Below, piece by piece: positions 6,128 to 12,374 of a stretch of 20,263 nucleotides of DNA; within the stretch, counting starts at the first letter, position 1; each line of letters starts with the position of its first letter. The stretch is from contig JAZNIR010000075.1 in the NCBI GenBank assembly GCA_045577595.1, positions 1-20,263 of the forward strand. Direction: 5' to 3'. Source of the DNA: Scatosoma sp045577595. GTDB lineage: Bacteria > Bacillota > Clostridia > Christensenellales > Borkfalkiaceae. Made by a program: the position numbers and the translations under genes. The notes beneath the pieces were generated by a model. That model searched no databases. It was given only the letters and a program-made list of their open reading frames with translations, and was not told the DNA's origin.

Positions 6128-7048
6128 ATGAATTACGTAGAATTTACGGGGAAAACGGTGGACGAAGCCGTTGAAAAGGGTTTAAGCGAATTGGGCTTAA
6201 CCAAAGAAACGGCGGATATCCGCGTGCTCGACGAAGGAAAAAAGAGATTGTTCGGCAGTGTGAAAGCGCGCGTGGAAATTTCCGCTTTGCAAGAAACGGC
6301 AGTAAAAACGGAAACGACGGAAAACGTTTGCTCGGCGGGCAAAACGGACGGCGAAAGAACGGTGGAATTTTTAGAAGGGCTTTTTGAAATTTTACACGTT
6401 ACCGCTTGCACGGAAATCGTTTCCGAAGACGAAAAGGTGATTATTAACGTTACGACGAACAACACCAACGCGATTATCGGCAAACACGGGGCTATGCTCG
6501 ACGCCATTCAAACGCTTGCGGGCGCGGTGGCAAACACGGGCAGAGACGATTACAAACGCGTCGTCGTTGATTGCGAAAACTACCGCGAAAACCGCGAAGC
6601 GACGTTGAATAAGCTTGCGGAAAATTTAGCGGAAAAGGCGATTCGTTTGGGCAAGAAAATCAAGCTCGAACCGATGAATCCTTACGAAAGACGGATTATT
6701 CACTCGGCGCTCTCCGCGCGTGAAGGGGTGAAAACGGAAAGCGAAGGGAAAGAGCCGAACCGTTATATCGTAGTGATTCCCGACAACTTGGACGACCCTA
6801 ACGCGGAAGCGATTCAAGCGCGGGGCAATCAAAGAAGAAACGAACGCCCCCGTCGTGGCGAACGCAGAGATTTTGGCGGGCGTGGTGGCAAAGGCAATTT
6901 CGGCAACAAAAACGGCGGATTTAAAAAGTACAACCGCGACAACCGTTCGGGCAGTGGCGCAACGGGCGGGACGACGTTGAAACCGAGCAACGATTTCTTC
7001 GGCATCTTTCTTGGCAACAGCGGTAACACCGAAAACAAAAACGACTAA
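6128..7048 (+). CDS. khpB: RNA-binding protein KhpB (Jag)
   Basis: KhpB/Jag is an RNA-binding protein tied to cell elongation and division in Firmicutes. The 306 residues show the Jag N-terminal domain (1-52, with VEFTGKTVDEAVEKGL and LFGSVKARVEI), a KH domain centred on IIGKHG (116-121), and an R3H domain (about 155-218, MNPYERRIIHSAL then NRYIVVIP). After residue 230 there is an Arg/Gly/Asn-rich tail with RGG-like steps (PRRGERR, GGRGGKGNFG), likely disordered and RNA-contacting. The ATG at 6128 has a strong site (AAAAGGAGAAGG). It follows yidC by 28 bases, the common yidC-jag pairing. The mnmE-mnmG genes that often come next are absent; a terminator ends the run. Confidence 0.95.
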   Translation: MNYVEFTGKTVDEAVEKGLSELGLTKETADIRVLDEGKKRLFGSVKARVEISALQETAVKTETTENVCSAGKTDGERTVEFLEGLFEILHVTACTEIVSEDEKVIINVTTNNTNAIIGKHGAMLDAIQTLAGAVANTGRDDYKRVVVDCENYRENREATLNKLAENLAEKAIRLGKKIKLEPMNPYERRIIHSALSAREGVKTESEGKEPNRYIVVIPDNLDDPNAEAIQARGNQRRNERPRRGERRDFGGRGGKGNFGNKNGGFKKYNRDNRSGSGATGGTTLKPSNDFFGIFLGNSGNTENKND

Positions 7049-7052
7049 ACGA

Positions 7053-7080
7053 AAAAACCGAGAGTACGCTCTCGGTTTTT
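7053..7080 (+). terminator. Rho-independent terminator after khpB
   Basis: A perfect 12-bp stem (arms 7053-7064 and 7069-7080, core CCGAGAG/CTCTCGG) with loop TACG and a T-run, five bases past the khpB stop codon. It closes the block that starts at rpmH. Confidence 0.92.
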
Positions 7081-7109
7081 GTATGTAAAAGATAAGCAAA
7101 AACATAATT

Positions 7110-7142
7110 ATCCCCGTTTTACCAAATCGGTATAACGGGGAT
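7110..7142 (-). terminator. Terminator-like hairpin downstream of queT
   Basis: Arms 7110-7123 and 7129-7142 pair over 14 positions with one mismatch (core ATCCCCGTT/AACGGGGAT). It lies just beyond the queT stop on its transcript. The T-run on the minus strand is delayed, so efficiency is uncertain. Confidence 0.65.
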
Positions 7143-7150
7143 TTTACCTT

Positions 7151-7672
7151 TTATTCGGTTTGTTTTAATATTCTTTTTACGATAAAATATAAAGGCGCGC
7201 CAAGTCCGTACACCCAAACAGATTGCGTAAAAAGGAAAATCGCTACGTTGATAAAATACGCCGTCGTCATCGTGGCTCGTCCGCCCAAATCCCCGCATAA
7301 AAATACGATAATCGCGGGAATAATCAGCGCGTTGATTACAACGGGGAATAATCCCCCAAGCGCGATTTTTAATCCGTCCTTTTTAACGGTTTTTCCAATT
7401 AAATACGTACATACCCCCGCCAAAAGGCTGGCAAGCGAGCCGAATATAATATCGTACACCGTATAGACGGAAATGATATTCGAAAGCAAACAACCGGCAA
7501 AAAGCGCGGGTACGGCTTCGGGGAAAAATAAGGGTAAAATAGAAAGAGCCTCTGCTGGACGGACTTGGAACGGTCCGAAAGCAAAGGTCGAAAATGCGTA
7601 CGTTAACACCACGTATAACGCGCCGATAACGCCCGCACGGCAAAGCCGTTTTGCGGAAAAAAATTTGTTCAT
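7151..7672 (-). CDS. queT: QueT-type queuosine precursor transporter
   Basis: QueT proteins are small integral membrane S-components of ECF-type importers for queuosine precursors (preQ0/preQ1 class). The 173-residue protein has five to six hydrophobic segments and the family's signature stretch FGPFQVRPAEALSILPLFFPEAVPALFAGC, plus ALGGLFPVVINALIIP and a Lys-rich C-terminus. The length fits the family. The start ATG at 7672 has AGG eight bases upstream, inside a candidate preQ1-I aptamer, which supports the substrate assignment. There are no queuosine synthesis genes nearby, so the cell may depend on salvage (inference). It is transcribed separately from yyaC by a promoter overlapping the yyaC stop codon. 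Confidence 0.92.
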   Translation of the reverse strand: MNKFFSAKRLCRAGVIGALYVVLTYAFSTFAFGPFQVRPAEALSILPLFFPEAVPALFAGCLLSNIISVYTVYDIIFGSLASLLAGVCTYLIGKTVKKDGLKIALGGLFPVVINALIIPAIIVFLCGDLGGRATMTTAYFINVAIFLFTQSVWVYGLGAPLYFIVKRILKQTE

Positions 7673-7679
7673 TTGTAGA

Positions 7680-7722
7680 CCTCGGTTTTTTTATGGGGAA
7701 GTGTTTTCCGAAAACCTTCCTG
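7680..7722 (-). ncRNA. Candidate preQ1-I riboswitch in the queT leader
   Basis: In the queT leader, a short P1 stem (GGAA/UUCC, extendable to GGAAG/CUUCC; 5' arm from 7720 down) encloses a loop with UCGG and ends in ACAC before the 3' arm. An A-rich run (AUAAAAAAA) follows, then CCGA, which can pair with the loop UCGG and runs directly into the AGG of the ribosome site. Stem, ACAC, A-rich tail and loop-tail pseudoknot match the preQ1-I layout of the Bacillus queC aptamer, whose tail also reads AUAAAAAAC before AAGG. Pairing would hide the ribosome site, so control would be translational. A plain hairpin (GUUUU-CGG-AAAAC) is the alternative reading. Confidence 0.62.
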
Positions 7723-7734
7723 ATTGCATATAGT

Positions 7735-7763
7735 ATTATAGCACGCGTTTACATAGAAGTCAA
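7735..7763 (-). promoter_or_regulatory. Sigma-A promoter of queT
   Basis: On the minus strand: -35 TTGACT (7763-7758), 17 bp, extended -10 TGC-TATAAT (hexamer 7740-7735). +1 is near 7728, about eight bases before the candidate aptamer. The -35 overlaps the stop codon of yyaC. Confidence 0.85.
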
Positions 7764-8359
7764 CCGTTTTGCGCTTTTTTTTCTTGCGTTTTATTCCAAA
7801 GCACGTTACAAAGGGCGTCGGAAATCCGTTCGGACATCGTGTACACGAGATTTAACCGCGTGGTGTTTAAAAGTCCGTAATTTGCCACCGATTTTTCCGC
7901 TACGATACCGATAATCGAAATATCCCCGATTTCCCCCAATTTTTTATTCGCGCCTGCGCCCGGATATAGCGGGGAATCGGAAAGTTTCATAAGCCCTACG
8001 TCCCCCGCCGAGCCTACCGCCGCGTCGACGGCGATAATCGGACTGCCCGCGTGCGTATCTTTTAAAAACGCGCGTAAATATTTAATCTCTTTCGCGGTTA
8101 CGGGAGCGGCGAGCGTGCCGTAAATAAACGCTTTTAAACCCTGCGTTTTATATTTGAGCATCGAGCCGACGATAGGCCCTAAACTGTCGCCGATTACAAG
8201 GTCGCTCCCGATACAAACGACGACGGGCGGTTTATCGAAAAGGATTTTTGAAAATCCGCGCGCGCGCTTTTTTTCTAAATCCGCTTGCAAAAGTTTATCG
8301 GTGGCGATTGCCAAGCCGTCCGTTGATAATTGATTATATATATGAAACGCGTATTCCAC
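7760..8359 (-). CDS. yyaC: Spore protease-like protein YyaC (DUF1256)
   Basis: YyaC is a sporulation protein with a Gpr-protease-like fold; in Bacillus it is made in the forespore and its gene also lies near the origin. The 199-residue product has the family blocks PPVVVCIGSDLVIGDSLGP (about 44-62), YGTLAAPVTA, IIAVDAAVGSAGDVG and LGEIGDISIIGIV. Length is normal. The start is GTG at 8359, supported by a run GGGGG nine bases upstream; no better ATG exists nearby. Its precise role and substrate are not settled in the literature I know. It diverges from cvpA and has no recognisable sigma-A promoter, consistent with sporulation control, but I could not assign a forespore promoter with correct spacing. 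Confidence 0.92.
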   Translation of the reverse strand: MEYAFHIYNQLSTDGLAIATDKLLQADLEKKRARGFSKILFDKPPVVVCIGSDLVIGDSLGPIVGSMLKYKTQGLKAFIYGTLAAPVTAKEIKYLRAFLKDTHAGSPIIAVDAAVGSAGDVGLMKLSDSPLYPGAGANKKLGEIGDISIIGIVAEKSVANYGLLNTTRLNLVYTMSERISDALCNVLWNKTQEKKAQNG

Positions 8360-8381
8360 GTATTTTCCCCCTTTTTCTTTT

Positions 8382-8425
8382 CTATACCAATCAAGTATAG
8401 CCTAAAAACCGTTTGCGTAAACGGT
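8382..8425 (-). promoter_or_regulatory. Inverted repeats upstream of yyaC
   Basis: Two structures sit between yyaC and cvpA. One is a perfect CTATAC-7-GTATAG inverted repeat at 8382-8400. The other is a 7-bp hairpin ACCGTTT-GCGT-AAACGGT at 8408-8425 that, read toward yyaC, is followed by TTTTT (8408-8404) and so resembles a terminator. They may block antisense read-through into yyaC or mark an operator. No promoter upstream of the hairpin on the minus strand was convincing. Confidence 0.4.
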
Positions 8426-8460
8426 GGTAAAAAAAAGAAAAGAAAGTTTTTGATTTTTTG

Positions 8461-8489
8461 TTGAAAAAAACGATAAGGTGTGGTATAAT
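8461..8489 (+). promoter_or_regulatory. Sigma-A promoter of cvpA
   Basis: -35 TTGAAA (8461-8466), 17 bp, extended -10 TGG-TATAAT (hexamer 8484-8489). The leader is about 28 nt with GGAG at 8506-8509, which is rather far (14 nt) from the ATG. Confidence 0.85.
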
Positions 8490-8523
8490 TAAGGCACGGT
8501 AAAAAGGAGCAAACGAAAAAAGT

Positions 8524-9249
8524 ATGACGTCGACGTTTTTTTTAATCGCACGGCTAAACGCTGTATGGATACATTACACGCTGGACGCGGTGGCGCTGGT
8601 GGTGTTCTTTATTTGCGCGCTCTCTTGCGCGAAAAAAGGGTTCGTGCGGTGTTTTTTCGGGTTTATTTCGACGATAACGGCAATTATTTTGGCGTTTATC
8701 CTGATGAAAAAAATGCTCGGCTGGACGGGCGGTTTGTTTGGATTACAAGGTGTGATGGAAAACGGTTGCGCGAAAGCCTTTTCCAAAATCAAAGCGTTTA
8801 ACGTGGATATTTCTACCGACGGCGTGAGCGAAGCGCTCAACGGCAAACTTCCCAGCTTTTTAGCCAACTTAATAACGGACGCGATTGGAAATAACGCGTA
8901 TCCCGAAGGCACGACGCTTGCCCGCGTAGCAGGGGAAACGGTGGGGCGTTTGGGCGCGACGGTGCTTTCTTGGTTGTTCGTGTTTTTACTCGTTAAGCTT
9001 ATCTTTATATTGCTTCGCTCGATACTTACGGCGATTATTGAAAAATTGCCTATCGTAGGGCGTGTAAACGTCATTTTAGGGGGCGTCGTCGGGCTTTGTA
9101 AAGGCTTGTTGTTCGTATGTGGCGCGCTGGCGATATTGGCGCTGATTCCCGCGTCGGGTATTACGGCGTTTTTCAACGAATGTTTGCTTTTAAAAGGGCT
9201 GTACAACCAAAATCCCTTGCATTTAATCTTGGGCTTATTCTTTAATTAA
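8524..9249 (+). CDS. cvpA: CvpA family membrane protein
   Basis: The 241-residue protein has four hydrophobic segments (about 18-37, 42-63, 143-168, 187-212) separated by a roughly 75-residue polar extracytoplasmic region, the arrangement of the CvpA/colicin V production family. The C-terminal PIVGRVNVILGGVVGLCKGLLFV is a strong match to the family's PxxxxNRxLGxxxGLxKGLL pattern. CvpA proteins affect envelope processes and secretion but their molecular role is unclear. The opening GFVRCFFGFIS after the first helix is also typical. The gene is alone between its own promoter and a strong terminator. Confidence 0.82.
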   Translation: MTSTFFLIARLNAVWIHYTLDAVALVVFFICALSCAKKGFVRCFFGFISTITAIILAFILMKKMLGWTGGLFGLQGVMENGCAKAFSKIKAFNVDISTDGVSEALNGKLPSFLANLITDAIGNNAYPEGTTLARVAGETVGRLGATVLSWLFVFLLVKLIFILLRSILTAIIEKLPIVGRVNVILGGVVGLCKGLLFVCGALAILALIPASGITAFFNECLLLKGLYNQNPLHLILGLFFN

Positions 9250-9309
9250 AGCCGTTTGCTTTTTAGAAAAACACGGCAACAAATACGGCAAAATACTACG
9301 TAAAAATAC

Positions 9310-9352
9310 AACGGGCTGACGACGGCAAAACCGTCGGAACAGTCCGTTTTTT
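9310..9352 (+). terminator. Rho-independent terminator after cvpA
   Basis: A long hairpin: outer arms AACGGGCTG / CAGTCCGTT (one G-U) and inner CGACGG-CAAAA-CCGTCG, followed by TTTTTT ending at 9352. It insulates cvpA from the DnaA-box region to its right. Confidence 0.9.
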
Positions 9353-9455
9353 ATGGAAAAACGAACGGCGTGTGGAAATTGTGGATAACTTTTTCCTTTG
9401 TAGAAAACCCGTATTTTTAAAAAGCCGTCGAACGGTTGGGAATAATAAAATTTTT

Positions 9456-9462
9456 TGTCGAA
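9456..9462 (+). promoter_or_regulatory. Spo0A-box core within DnaA-box cluster 2
   Basis: TGTCGAA, the Spo0A recognition core, occurs in the wider context TTTTTTGTCGAAAAATA, between DnaA boxes. In Bacillus, Spo0A binds such sites at oriC and restrains initiation. A 7-mer can arise by chance, so this is only suggestive. Confidence 0.35.
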
Positions 9463-9711
9463 AAATAAATTTATAAAATTATACGTACCCTAAAAAAGCC
9501 CGTTTATCCACTGAAAATGTGGAAAAAAACAGGTTGTCCACGAAAAGAGTAAAATATATGTGGATAAAATTTTGTGTATAACTGTTTACAACCGTTGAAA
9601 ACCCGCGTTTGCAAGTCGCAAAAGGCAAAAAACCCCCGTTTTTGGTGGATAACTTGCAACTTTTCGGGAAAACCGTTTGTAAAAATCCGTGTGAAAATGT
9701 GGAAAAGTATC

Positions 9712-9758
9712 GTTCACAATGAACGGAATTTTCATAAAAAGGGTTACTTATTGTGAAC
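9712..9758. repeat. Inverted repeat GTTCACAAT / ATTGTGAAC
   Basis: Nine-base arms at 9712-9720 and 9750-9758 are perfect reverse complements separated by 29 bases, within DnaA-box cluster 2. The left arm also forms a smaller GTTCA-CAA-TGAAC palindrome. Function unknown. Confidence 0.6.
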
Positions 9759-9912
9759 TTTCAAGGAAAAAAGGCGGATTTATCCACAAACAAAAGTTCG
9801 TTTCGTAGGTTTGTGGAAAATTATCCACAATTTCCACAGTAAGGATTGCTCTTTTTAACGCATAATTTCTCATCTATTGTGTATAAATTGCATAGGGCGT
9901 GTATAAAAAGCG

Positions 9913-11226
9913 TCAACGGATATTACGGAATTTTACGTGAATTTCGTACGTGGCGTTTTGCAAAAGGGAATCCTTATATTCTTTGTACGCGCGCGGTTTG
10001 TATTTTTGCATACGCTCGCCTACGCCGAATAAATCGCACGCGCATAAACGGCATTTTTCAAAAGCGGTTACGATTTGCGAAGAAAGCAATTTTTCCGCGC
10101 TGGTAAACGCTCCGCTGGGCACGTCGCCCCCGTCCGTTACGTTTTCTAACGAAAGCGAGCCGGAATAGTCAAGAAGTCCCGCCGACATAACCACGTCGAT
10201 TTTTAAGTGAGCGCGTCCGCCGTCGCGATAGTGCAGTTTGATTTTCGAATCGTTGTTTTTTACGGTTAAACTGCAAAAATTTTCTTCCGTTTTTACCGTG
10301 TAACTTGCTAATTTTAAGTCGTTTTTCACCGCGTTATACGCAAACGTTTCTTCTTCGGTGAAAACGCCTTTTTTAATTCCGCCGACGAAAAGCGCCGTTT
10401 CGCTTGCGCTAAAAACCGGTTTGTCCGTTTCGCCGTTTCCGCTTTGCGATTTTTGTCCGCCTTGTCCGCCACTGCCCGACGAACCGCCCGAAGAGCCGTT
10501 TTGTCCGCTACTTTGTCCGCCTTGTCCGCCACCGCCCGACGAACTGCTTTGTCCGCCGCCTTGTTCGCCTTGCCCGCCTTGTCCCGCTTGTCCGTTTTCG
10601 CCTTGTATTTTTTCTTGTTGCGGTTGGGTTTTTACGACGGGCAAGAAACCGCTTTTTGCGTCCGAAAAATACCCAATCGCAAATTCCCGTAACGTGGACG
10701 GCATAGCCGTTCCTACCCGTTGCGCGTGTTGCGAAAGCACCTTTTGAATGGCTAAACTGCCCGACGGGTCGACGAGCGCCGTTACGTTAAGCAAATCTTT
10801 CGCGACGCCCTCGCAAGTGGCGACGAGACAGTTGTCGGGCATATATTCGTCCAAAAGGAAAAAATCGAGCGCTTCGAATACGTTTTGTTCCGTTGTTTTT
10901 TCGCCCAAAATCAACAGATGGCAAAACACCAATTTCGGATACCAGCCCGTTTTTGCGTTAATTTCGTCAAAGGCGTCCGCCACCGTTTTTCCCCGACTGA
11001 CGAGTTGCACCGTTTGCGTTGCGTCCCCTTGTTTGGACGCTTGCGGAACGGCGATTTGCGACGTTAAGATAATGGTGTCGTCTTCGCGGTCGATGCCCAC
11101 CGCCATTACGATTGCCGTTTTTTGTACGTCCACCAGCCCGAAATCCCCTGATAAAAACAAGAAGAAAAACACGAGCACGACGACGATATAATAACGGGTA
11201 GTATTTTTTAAGTGTATTTTTTTCAT
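9913..11226 (-). CDS. gerAC: Ger(x)C family spore germination protein (GerAC-type), no lipobox
   Basis: This is the C subunit of a GerA-type nutrient germinant receptor in the spore inner membrane. Family marks include VDVQKTAIVMAVGIDRED (32-49), the region with QTVQLVSRGKTVADAFDEINAKTGWYPKLVFCHLLILGE, and a C-terminal domain ending with YKEYKDSLLQNATYEIHVKFRNIR. Two things are odd. Family members normally start with a lipoprotein signal ending in a Cys (LSGCWD-like), but here the segment reads LFLSGDFGLVDV and the first Cys is residue 102, so the protein should be anchored by its N-terminal helix (13-27) instead. Residues about 208-266 form a Gly/Gln/Ser-rich linker between domains. It overlaps gerAB by ATGA, with AGGAG upstream, so it is translationally coupled. 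Confidence 0.92.
   Translation of the reverse strand: MKKIHLKNTTRYYIVVVLVFFFLFLSGDFGLVDVQKTAIVMAVGIDREDDTIILTSQIAVPQASKQGDATQTVQLVSRGKTVADAFDEINAKTGWYPKLVFCHLLILGEKTTEQNVFEALDFFLLDEYMPDNCLVATCEGVAKDLLNVTALVDPSGSLAIQKVLSQHAQRVGTAMPSTLREFAIGYFSDAKSGFLPVVKTQPQQEKIQGENGQAGQGGQGEQGGGQSSSSGGGGQGGQSSGQNGSSGGSSGSGGQGGQKSQSGNGETDKPVFSASETALFVGGIKKGVFTEEETFAYNAVKNDLKLASYTVKTEENFCSLTVKNNDSKIKLHYRDGGRAHLKIDVVMSAGLLDYSGSLSLENVTDGGDVPSGAFTSAEKLLSSQIVTAFEKCRLCACDLFGVGERMQKYKPRAYKEYKDSLLQNATYEIHVKFRNIR
10453..10572 (-). repeat. 60-bp tandem duplication in the gerAC linker
   Basis: Two adjacent 60-base units (10453-10512, 10513-10572) share their first 32 bases with one mismatch and then diverge. Within and around them the 9-mer TTGTCCGCC and variants recur. 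This encodes the Gly/Gln/Ser-rich linker, whose length probably varies between strains by slippage. Confidence 0.75.
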
Positions 11227-12374
11227 ACTTGCTCCTTATTTTTTTCTACCGACGGTTTTTGCTCTTTTCGTTCCACGCACAATAAAAACAACGATAGAGG
11301 CAACAAATCAGCGCATAGCCAAAAGACGGGATAGAGCTTTCCCGCGATTAAGCCGTAGAAAAAGTTGTAATATTTATTGCAAAAAAGCACGAATACAAAA
11401 GCGAGAATGCAAAGTACGACGGAAATCAGCGTTTGTTTTTCGGTGCGAAAGCATTTTGCCGTAAAAATGGAAACGTATTGCAAAGGGGTGGCTACGAAAA
11501 AGAAAAGCACCGTACAAAGCAAATACACCAAAATCAAATCAATACGTCCCACGACGGCAAGCACGGGGAAATATTGCGCAATTTTCGAAAAGGCGTAATG
11601 TTCCCGTCCCGCTATCGTCGAATATACGCCGTAAAAAACGGCAAGAAACAGCAAAGTAAGCGCGCTTCCCGCAACGTACCCCGCCGTAATTTTTTTACCG
11701 TCGTTTTTCGTGTATTTCAAATTTCCCAAAAGGGGCAACAGCAACAATACGTCCGAAAAATGCGCCGTCGAGCGGGTGAAGGCGGAAAAGACGTTTTTCC
11801 CGCTTTGAAAAAGGGGGAAAAGGTTAGTAAAATCCGCTTCTGTGAGCGACATAACGATTAAAGCGATAAAGGGGATTAAAAACAAAAACAAACTTAAATC
11901 GGCGACGCGGGCTATCGTTTTTATGCCCTTCGTACAAGCAAACCCACAAAACAAGAAAAACGCGGCGAAAGAAAATAAGGTGGGCGACGTGTCGTAAAAC
12001 ACGGCGTACACGAATTTTTCCAAGTCGAGCAACGGCAAAATTACCGAAAATAAAAAGTAAAAAACAAAAAAAGCGTAAACGAGCTTTATCCATTTGCCTA
12101 AACGCGCTTCTAAACGTTCGAACAGCGTTTTTTCGGACGTGGAAAGGATATACACCAACCCAATCAACAACGCCGTTTGCAAAAGGAAGTGGAAAAGCGC
12201 GGGAAACAACAAATCCCCTTTGGCAAACCGCGCAAGTAACGACGGCGTTTCCACCAATTTATAAATAGGCAAGACGAACGCGGAGAAAAAAGCGATTTGT
12301 CGTCCGTTTACTACGTTTTTTGACGACTTAAAAGGGGTGGCGGATTGTGTAGCGGATTGTAAAGTAGCGCTCAT
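11223..12374 (-). CDS. gerAB: GerAB-type spore germination permease
   Basis: GerAB proteins belong to the APC superfamily and sense germinants such as amino acids. The 383-residue protein begins with a polar, Ser/Thr/Gln-rich stretch (1-22) and then has about ten hydrophobic helices. Visible family traits are NGRQIAFFSAFVLPIYKLVETPSLLAR at the first helix, DLSLFLFLIPFIALI, and LLLLPLLGNLK in the middle. The usual length is about 360-370. The start ATG overlaps the gerAA stop (ATGA) and has GGAG eleven bases upstream; the 3' end overlaps gerAC in the same way. Ligand specificity cannot be read from the sequence. Confidence 0.92.
   Translation of the reverse strand: MSATLQSATQSATPFKSSKNVVNGRQIAFFSAFVLPIYKLVETPSLLARFAKGDLLFPALFHFLLQTALLIGLVYILSTSEKTLFERLEARLGKWIKLVYAFFVFYFLFSVILPLLDLEKFVYAVFYDTSPTLFSFAAFFLFCGFACTKGIKTIARVADLSLFLFLIPFIALIVMSLTEADFTNLFPLFQSGKNVFSAFTRSTAHFSDVLLLLPLLGNLKYTKNDGKKITAGYVAGSALTLLFLAVFYGVYSTIAGREHYAFSKIAQYFPVLAVVGRIDLILVYLLCTVLFFFVATPLQYVSIFTAKCFRTEKQTLISVVLCILAFVFVLFCNKYYNFFYGLIAGKLYPVFWLCADLLPLSLFLLCVERKEQKPSVEKNKEQV

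Larger units (their letters stand above)
9371..9886. other. DnaA-box cluster 2, non-coding (possible second oriC subregion)
   Basis: The 660-base gap between cvpA and gerAC holds about 14 DnaA-box-like sites. TGTGGATAA or its reverse complement is perfect at 9380-9388, 9559-9567, 9780-9788 and 9821-9829; TGTGTATAA (also a consensus match) at 9573-9581 and 9878-9886. TTATCCACT lies at 9504-9512, TTGTCCACG at 9534-9542, GGTGGATAA at 9644-9652, and TGTGGAAA-type sites at 9371, 9518, 9698, 9812 and 9830. Orientation is mixed. I find no run of DnaA-trios here, unlike cluster 1. AT-rich segments occur at 9441-9485. I see no believable gene; an open frame at 9574-9756 is made of box sequence. Confidence 0.8.

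Noticed and set aside
8360..8380. Sigma-F promoter for yyaC (GTATA with GGGGAAAAT)
   Set aside because: Both elements match, but the spacer is 12 instead of about 15 and the -10 would abut the start codon and coincide with the ribosome site.
9574..9756. 60-codon open frame in DnaA-box cluster 2
   Set aside because: It is built from DnaA-box repeats, lacks a ribosome site and resembles no protein I know.
10453..10600. CRISPR-like repeats
   Set aside because: The repeats are short, contiguous, in frame with gerAC and encode a linker; there are no spacers of regular length and no cas genes.
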